Shown here piece after piece: positions 59,016-64,000 of a stretch of DNA of 64,000 nt. Source of the stretch: an uncultured Verrucomicrobiota bacterium (GTDB lineage Bacteria > Verrucomicrobiota > Verrucomicrobiia > Limisphaerales > UBA9464); the NCBI GenBank assembly GCA_903842505.1, contig CAIMMI010000337.1, positions 27,413 through 91,412 on the forward strand, written 5' to 3'. Made by a program: the position numbers and the translations under genes. The notes under the pieces were generated by a model. It saw only the letters and a program-made list of their open reading frames with translations. It was not told where the DNA came from and searched no databases. The first letter of the stretch is position 1. Every line of letters begins with the position of its first letter.

Positions 59016-62000
59016 CTATCGCTTTGGCCCGACACGGAAGAAGCGGCCTTCGGGGGTGTCGAGGTTGATGGGGAATTCGTAGGAGCCGTTGGCGCCGATG
59101 AAGGCATCGCCGGCCGGGGTCCAGTTCAGGAGGTCGTCGGAGGTTTCGACGCCGAGGCGTTGGCCGACGGGGCCGAGGACGCGGAGGGTGGCCTTCTCGA
59201 AGGCGTCCCCTGGGCGGCCGACGTAGCGGATGTTGGGCATCCGGTTGTCGTTGTTGACGACGAGGAGTTGGGCGGACGAGCCGGCGCCCAGGACGGCCCC
59301 GACGGCGGACGGTGCGCCGAGGGAGAGTTGGAGGGCGACCGGTTCGGCGGGTTCATAGAGGTTGTCGTCGACGACCGGGACGACGACCTGCGCGATGCGC
59401 TGGCCGGGCTCGAACGTGAAGTCGAGCGGGGCGGGCGAGTAGTCGGTTCCGGGGGTGGCACCGCCGGGGATGGCGCTGCTGGTCACGCGGAGCCGGACGG
59501 TGCCCTGAAGGCCGCCGGAACGTTCGATGAAGAGGCGTCGGACGAAGGTGCCGTCCTCGTTGATTTCGAGGCGGTCGGAGGCGAAGCCGAAGGAGCCGGC
59601 GCGGTCATCGTCATCGACGGTGACGGTGGACGTGGTCTTGTCGCCGGTGCGGGCCTCAGCGGGTGAACCGGGGGCGACGCGGAGGGTGACCGTGAACGCC
59701 TCGCTGGTCTCGGGGAGCGCGTCGTCGAGGACCAAGGCGGCGAGGTCAACGGACTTCTGGAGTTCGCCATCAGCGAAGTCAAAGAACAGGTCGCCAGCGG
59801 TGTAGTCGGATCCGGCAGTGGCGGAATCCGGGGAGATCGAGAGCGTGACCCGGACGAGGCCGCGGTTGCCTTCGGTGCGCAGGATGGTGAGGGGTTGGAC
59901 GACGAGGCCGTTCTCGACGAGGCGAGGAGCCTCGGGGGACAGGGAGAAGGTGCCGGGTCGGTTCTCGGTGCCGAGGAGATCGCCGGCTGGGGCCTGTTCG
60001 ACGAGTTGCTGGCGCTGTTCGCCGGTGTTCCTGGCGAGGACCTCGGTTTCATCCTGGAGACCGGCGGCCGCGTCTCCGAGGTCGTTGGCAGTGCTGCCCT
60101 GGGTTACCGACTGGATCTTGCTGATGAGCTTGGCGACCTCGAGGGGATTGCCGGACTGGGCGGCGTCGTCCTTGGCCTGATTGCCATCGGCGACGACCTC
60201 GGCGGCGGCGTCGGAGAGTTCCTGAGTGAGTTCGAGACCTTCCCTTTCGACGGAGGCACTGATGATTGCCTGGATCTGGTCAGGTTCGGTGAGGTCGATG
60301 GGTTTGTCGGCGAGCATCGATTTGGCGAGGGCGTTCAGGACGCTCTCGGGTGCGCTGACGGAACCGCCGGCGGCGGCGTCGATGAGCGAAGTGATCTGGA
60401 CCAGGGTGTCCTGGACCTGGGCGGCGGCGTTGATCAGATCGATGGCCCCGGGATCGCCGTTGGCGGCGGATTCAATGGGATCGATCTGGGTAACGGCGGT
60501 GCCTTCGGGGAGGCCGAGGGACTTGGCGACGATGGCCTCGGCCTGTTCGACGGAGAGGCTGGGTTGGCCGGCCTGGATGGCGTCGACGAGGCTGGAGAGC
60601 GGTCCGAGGACCTCGGATCCGACCGGGCCAACGGCCGGCACGGTGGAGGTCAGACCGGTGGCGATGTCGACACCGCCGAGACGGACGATGCGGCCTTCGT
60701 TGGCATCGATGCGGCCATTGCGGTTGAGGTCGAATCGGCCGAGGGGGATGTCGAGGTTGAAGCGGCCCTGGTCATCGGTGAGCGTGAACGGTTCGCCGGG
60801 GTCGAGGTTGCTGTTGCGGTTGGCGTCGAAGAACACGGTGGCACCGACGATGTAGCCATCGACGGCGACGCCGGCGACCTCCTCGGGGACATCGACGTCG
60901 AGGGAGACGGCGGGCGGGGTGGCGGAGCCGTAGGCATTGGAGACGGTCACCTGATAGGAACCCGCATCGGCGGCGGTGGCGGTGGCGATGGCGAGAGCCG
61001 GGCCGGTGCCGGTGGGGATGGGCGTGCCGTTACGGGCCCACTGATAGGCGAGGGGACCGGTGCCTTCGGCGGCGACGGAGAGGGTGACCGGAGCACCTGC
61101 GGCGACGACCTGGGAGACCGGCGGTGCGGTGATCGAGGGTGGCGTCACGACGGTGAGTGGGGCCGTGGTGGAGTCGACGCCTCCGGCGAGGTTGGAGACA
61201 CGGGCGCGGTAGGAGGCGGCGTCGGTCACCAGCAGGCTCGGGAGGTTCAGCGTCGGACCGGTGGCGCCTTCGATGAGGGTGCCATTGCGGAACCAGCTGT
61301 AAGAGAGCGTACCCGGGCCAGTGGCCTGAACGGTGAACGATGCCGGGAGCCCAGCGAGGACCGTTTGGGCGACGGGGTTCTGGGTGATCACGGGGAGCGT
61401 GACGACCACCAGGGAAGCGGGCGTGGAGTCAACGAATCCGGCGGTGTTGGAGACGCGCACGGAGAAGGTTCCGGAGTCCTCGCTGGTTGCCGCCGGCTTC
61501 TCGAACGTCGGGTGGATCGCTCCAACGATGTCCGTGCCATTGCGGCGCCATTGATAGGCGAGCGGGGCGGTGCCCGTGGCGGCGACAGAGAATTGGATCG
61601 TCTGGCCCGCGGCGAGGGTGAGCGGCGTCGGATTCTGGGTAATCGTCGGAGGCACCAGCACCTCGACGACGGCCGGGGCGCTCAGGGCTTCACCGATCCA
61701 ATTGAGCGCGGTGACGGAGTATGAACCCGCGTCGGCGAGGGATGCGGCGGGCGCGTTCAGGGTCGGGCCAGTGGTGCCGGGGACGACGGTGCCGCCGCGC
61801 CGCCAGACGTAGGACAACGGCTCGGAGCCGGAGGCCGTGACCGAGAGGGTGAGCGGTTGGCCGAGGATGACGTTGATCGAAGCGGGTGCGGTGACGATCG
61901 CGGGCTTCGTCCAGGTCTTCAGCGAGAACGGCTGGAGTCCGGTGAGGACGGCCGGGAGGGTGGGTGGGGTTCCGCTGCCGCCGAGGGTGGCGGAGATCAC

Positions 62001-64000
62001 GGCCGAGATGCCAACGGGGCGTCCGGCAGTCAGGGCGGCCTCAAAGGTCGGGCCGGCGGAAATTTCCCAGACGCGGACCTGGAGCAGGGCCGGGACCGAG
62101 CCGAGGAAGGGCACCGAGCGGGTGCCACCGATCCAGTATCCAGCGGCTGCGCCGGTCCCGAACGGGGCGGCACCGGGGACGGGGCTCAGGTGGTTCGGGT
62201 CGGTGCCGGCGTAGAGTTGGGCGAGATAGGCATCGCCGGACAGGGGAGTCGTGCCATCGACGCCGGTGACCGGGGCCCGGACGGTGGCGTTGCTGAACTG
62301 GGCGGTACCGCCGGGGCCATTGACCACGACGATGGCGGACGACGAGGTTGCGGATCCGTGGGGATTGGTGGCGACGACGCGGTAGGTGCCGGAGTCATCG
62401 GCGGTGCCGGCGGTGATGACGAGGTTGGCGGAGGTGGCGCCGGGGACGTTGGCGCCGTTGCGTTGCCACTGGAACTGCATGGGGGTGGCGCCGCCAACTT
62501 CGGTCGAGAGTTGAACCCGAGCGCCAGTGGCGACGGTGACGGACGCGGGTTGGGTGACGAAGTAGGGCTTCGAGAGGACGGTGAGGACGGCCGCGGCGGA
62601 TGAGAGCGCGCCGCCACTGTTGGAGACCTGCACGGAGTACCGGCTCTGATCGTCTGCGGTGGTCGCGTTGAATGCGTAATCGGCCTGGTTCGCGCCTGGG
62701 ATCGGATCGCTGTTCCGGAACCATTGGAAGGACAGCGGGGCGGTACCCGTGGCGTTGATGGCGAATCGCGCCTGCTGGCCAACGACCACGGTCAGGTCTT
62801 CCGGTTCGCTGGTGATCGAGGGCGGGATGATGACCCGGACGGTCGCGGGGAGCGAGGTAGCCTGGCCGACGTCATTCAGGACCTGGACGGTGTAGGAGCC
62901 TTCATCGGCCGGCATGGCGGCGGGGATGTCGAGGGTTGCCCCGGTGGCGGGGAGCACGGTGGCGCCTCGGGTCCAGCGATAACGGAGCGGTTGGGTGCCG
63001 TTGGCGGCCACGGAGAGGAGCAACCGTCGGCCAAGGACGATATCGGCCGAGGCGGGTCCGGTGGTGATGGACGGCGGGGTCCAGAACTGGAGCGAGAAGG
63101 GCAGGATGCCGGCGAGTTGGGCGGGCAGGGTCGGCGGAACACCGACGCCGCCGAGCGTGGCCTGGATGGCGGTCGAGATGCCGACCGGTCGGGCGGCGGC
63201 GAAGGCTTCGGCGAACGAGGTTCCAGCAGACGTTTCCCAGACGCGGACCTGAAGGAATGCGACGGAACCCGGCGTGAGGAACGGGATGTTGCGGGTGCCG
63301 CCGCGCCAGAATCCGGCCGCGGCATCCGAACCGAACGGAACGGCGCCGGCGACCGGGCGGAGGTCGTCCAGGCTGGTACCGGCGAAGAGTTGGGCGAGGT
63401 AGTTGTCCCCGCTGAGGAGCGTGGTGCCGTCGATTCCAGTAACCGGGGCGCGGATGGCGGCGTTGCTGAACTGAACTGAGCCGCCCGGGGTCTGGACGTT
63501 CACCACGGCGAAGCGGCTGAGGACGGAGCCGGCGGCGTTGCGGATGAAAACACGGTACGAACCGGCAGAAGCGGCGGTGGCATTGCTCAGGACCAGTTCC
63601 TGGGAGGTGGCGCCCGGGAGGGTTCGGCCGTTGAACTGCCATTGGAACTCGAGCGGAGCGGTTCCGGAGACCTCGACCGGGATCCGGATCGTCTCGCCGG
63701 TCGCGACATTGACGTCGGGCGGTTGGGTGATGATCGAGGGCGGCACAATCACGGTCAGGACAGCGGCCGGGCTGCTGGTGATGGAGCCGGCGGCGTTGCT
63801 GACGAGGACCGAGTAATCACCGGCATCGGCAGGCTGGGCCGAGGAGATGTCGAGGGTCTCGGTGGTCTTGCCGGGGAGATCCACGGCGTTGCGACGCCAT
63901 TGGTAGGCGAGCGGTGCGGTGCCGGTGGCGGTGACGGAGAACGAGGCCGGCGCGCCGATCAGGACGGAGCGGGAGACCGGGTTCTGGGTGATTGCAGGCG
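59016..64000 (-). CDS. Giant modular surface protein (5' end outside window): Ig-like repeats, duplicated ~135-aa domain, Ca-binding-like segment, Calx-beta-like repeats, C-terminal module
   Basis: Frame remains open to window edge (...AITQNPVSRSVLIGAPASFSVTATGTAPLAYQWRRN); many PxITxxPxxxxxxxGxxxxxxVxAxGxxPLxYQWxRNG units; DANRNSNLDPGE; C-terminus RLGVETSDDLLNWTPAGDAF...RFFRVGPKR. Confidence 0.9.
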   Translation of the reverse strand, partial: PAITQNPVSRSVLIGAPASFSVTATGTAPLAYQWRRNAVDLPGKTTETLDISSAQPADAGDYSVLVSNAAGSITSSPAAVLTVIVPPSIITQPPDVNVATGETIRIPVEVSGTAPLEFQWQFNGRTLPGATSQELVLSNATAASAGSYRVFIRNAAGSVLSRFAVVNVQTPGGSVQFSNAAIRAPVTGIDGTTLLSGDNYLAQLFAGTSLDDLRPVAGAVPFGSDAAAGFWRGGTRNIPFLTPGSVAFLQVRVWETSAGTSFAEAFAAARPVGISTAIQATLGGVGVPPTLPAQLAGILPFSLQFWTPPSITTGPASADIVLGRRLLLSVAANGTQPLRYRWTRGATVLPATGATLDIPAAMPADEGSYTVQVLNDVGQATSLPATVRVIIPPSITSEPEDLTVVVGQQARFAINATGTAPLSFQWFRNSDPIPGANQADYAFNATTADDQSRYSVQVSNSGGALSSAAAVLTVLSKPYFVTQPASVTVATGARVQLSTEVGGATPMQFQWQRNGANVPGATSANLVITAGTADDSGTYRVVATNPHGSATSSSAIVVVNGPGGTAQFSNATVRAPVTGVDGTTPLSGDAYLAQLYAGTDPNHLSPVPGAAPFGTGAAAGYWIGGTRSVPFLGSVPALLQVRVWEISAGPTFEAALTAGRPVGISAVISATLGGSGTPPTLPAVLTGLQPFSLKTWTKPAIVTAPASINVILGQPLTLSVTASGSEPLSYVWRRGGTVVPGTTGPTLNAPAASLADAGSYSVTALNWIGEALSAPAVVEVLVPPTITQNPTPLTLAAGQTIQFSVAATGTAPLAYQWRRNGTDIVGAIHPTFEKPAATSEDSGTFSVRVSNTAGFVDSTPASLVVVTLPVITQNPVAQTVLAGLPASFTVQATGPGTLSYSWFRNGTLIEGATGPTLNLPSLLVTDAASYRARVSNLAGGVDSTTAPLTVVTPPSITAPPVSQVVAAGAPVTLSVAAEGTGPLAYQWARNGTPIPTGTGPALAIATATAADAGSYQVTVSNAYGSATPPAVSLDVDVPEEVAGVAVDGYIVGATVFFDANRNSNLDPGEPFTLTDDQGRFNLDIPLGRFDLNRNGRIDANEGRIVRLGGVDIATGLTSTVPAVGPVGSEVLGPLSSLVDAIQAGQPSLSVEQAEAIVAKSLGLPEGTAVTQIDPIESAANGDPGAIDLINAAAQVQDTLVQITSLIDAAAGGSVSAPESVLNALAKSMLADKPIDLTEPDQIQAIISASVEREGLELTQELSDAAAEVVADGNQAKDDAAQSGNPLEVAKLISKIQSVTQGSTANDLGDAAAGLQDETEVLARNTGEQRQQLVEQAPAGDLLGTENRPGTFSLSPEAPRLVENGLVVQPLTILRTEGNRGLVRVTLSISPDSATAGSDYTAGDLFFDFADGELQKSVDLAALVLDDALPETSEAFTVTLRVAPGSPAEARTGDKTTSTVTVDDDDRAGSFGFASDRLEINEDGTFVRRLFIERSGGLQGTVRLRVTSSAIPGGATPGTDYSPAPLDFTFEPGQRIAQVVVPVVDDNLYEPAEPVALQLSLGAPSAVGAVLGAGSSAQLLVVNNDNRMPNIRYVGRPGDAFEKATLRVLGPVGQRLGVETSDDLLNWTPAGDAFIGANGSYEFPINLDTPEGRFFRVGPKR

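Overview
GC-rich, densely coding bacterial chromosome segment. The PVC-type haem/HEAT protein, LpxC-FabZ fusion, extended HpnH, CotH kinase-like protein and giant exoproteins with a '...ES(S/T)xxLxxWxP...FxR' C-terminus all suggest a Verrucomicrobiota member; this is inference, as no rRNA is present. Housekeeping genes: pnp 3' end, rseP, murA, prmC, xseA, lpxA, lpxC/fabZ, gcvP, trpF, glnS and two CCA-encoding tRNAs (Glu-TTC, Lys-TTT). Accessory content: sulfite-oxidase-like molybdoenzyme + ComB, an SBP-ATPase transporter pair without a permease, an hpnH-hpnJ hopanoid side-chain pair, a cystatin-like lipoprotein, a ceramidase-like protein, a Phd/VapC-like toxin-antitoxin pair, a frameshifted cytochrome gene running into a SUMF1 domain, and two very large modular surface proteins (3518 aa; >1650 aa, truncated by the window). 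The most distinctive non-coding signal is the number of intergenic inverted or dispersed repeats (at least six sequence types between 23.7 and 59 kb). Two pairs of them bracket single loci: the decayed 25.8-28.2 kb region and the MFS gene at 46-47 kb. I found no CRISPR array, integrase, transposase or convincing wholly novel defence system. Start codons are inferred from the translations; homology calls come from recognised motifs, not searches.
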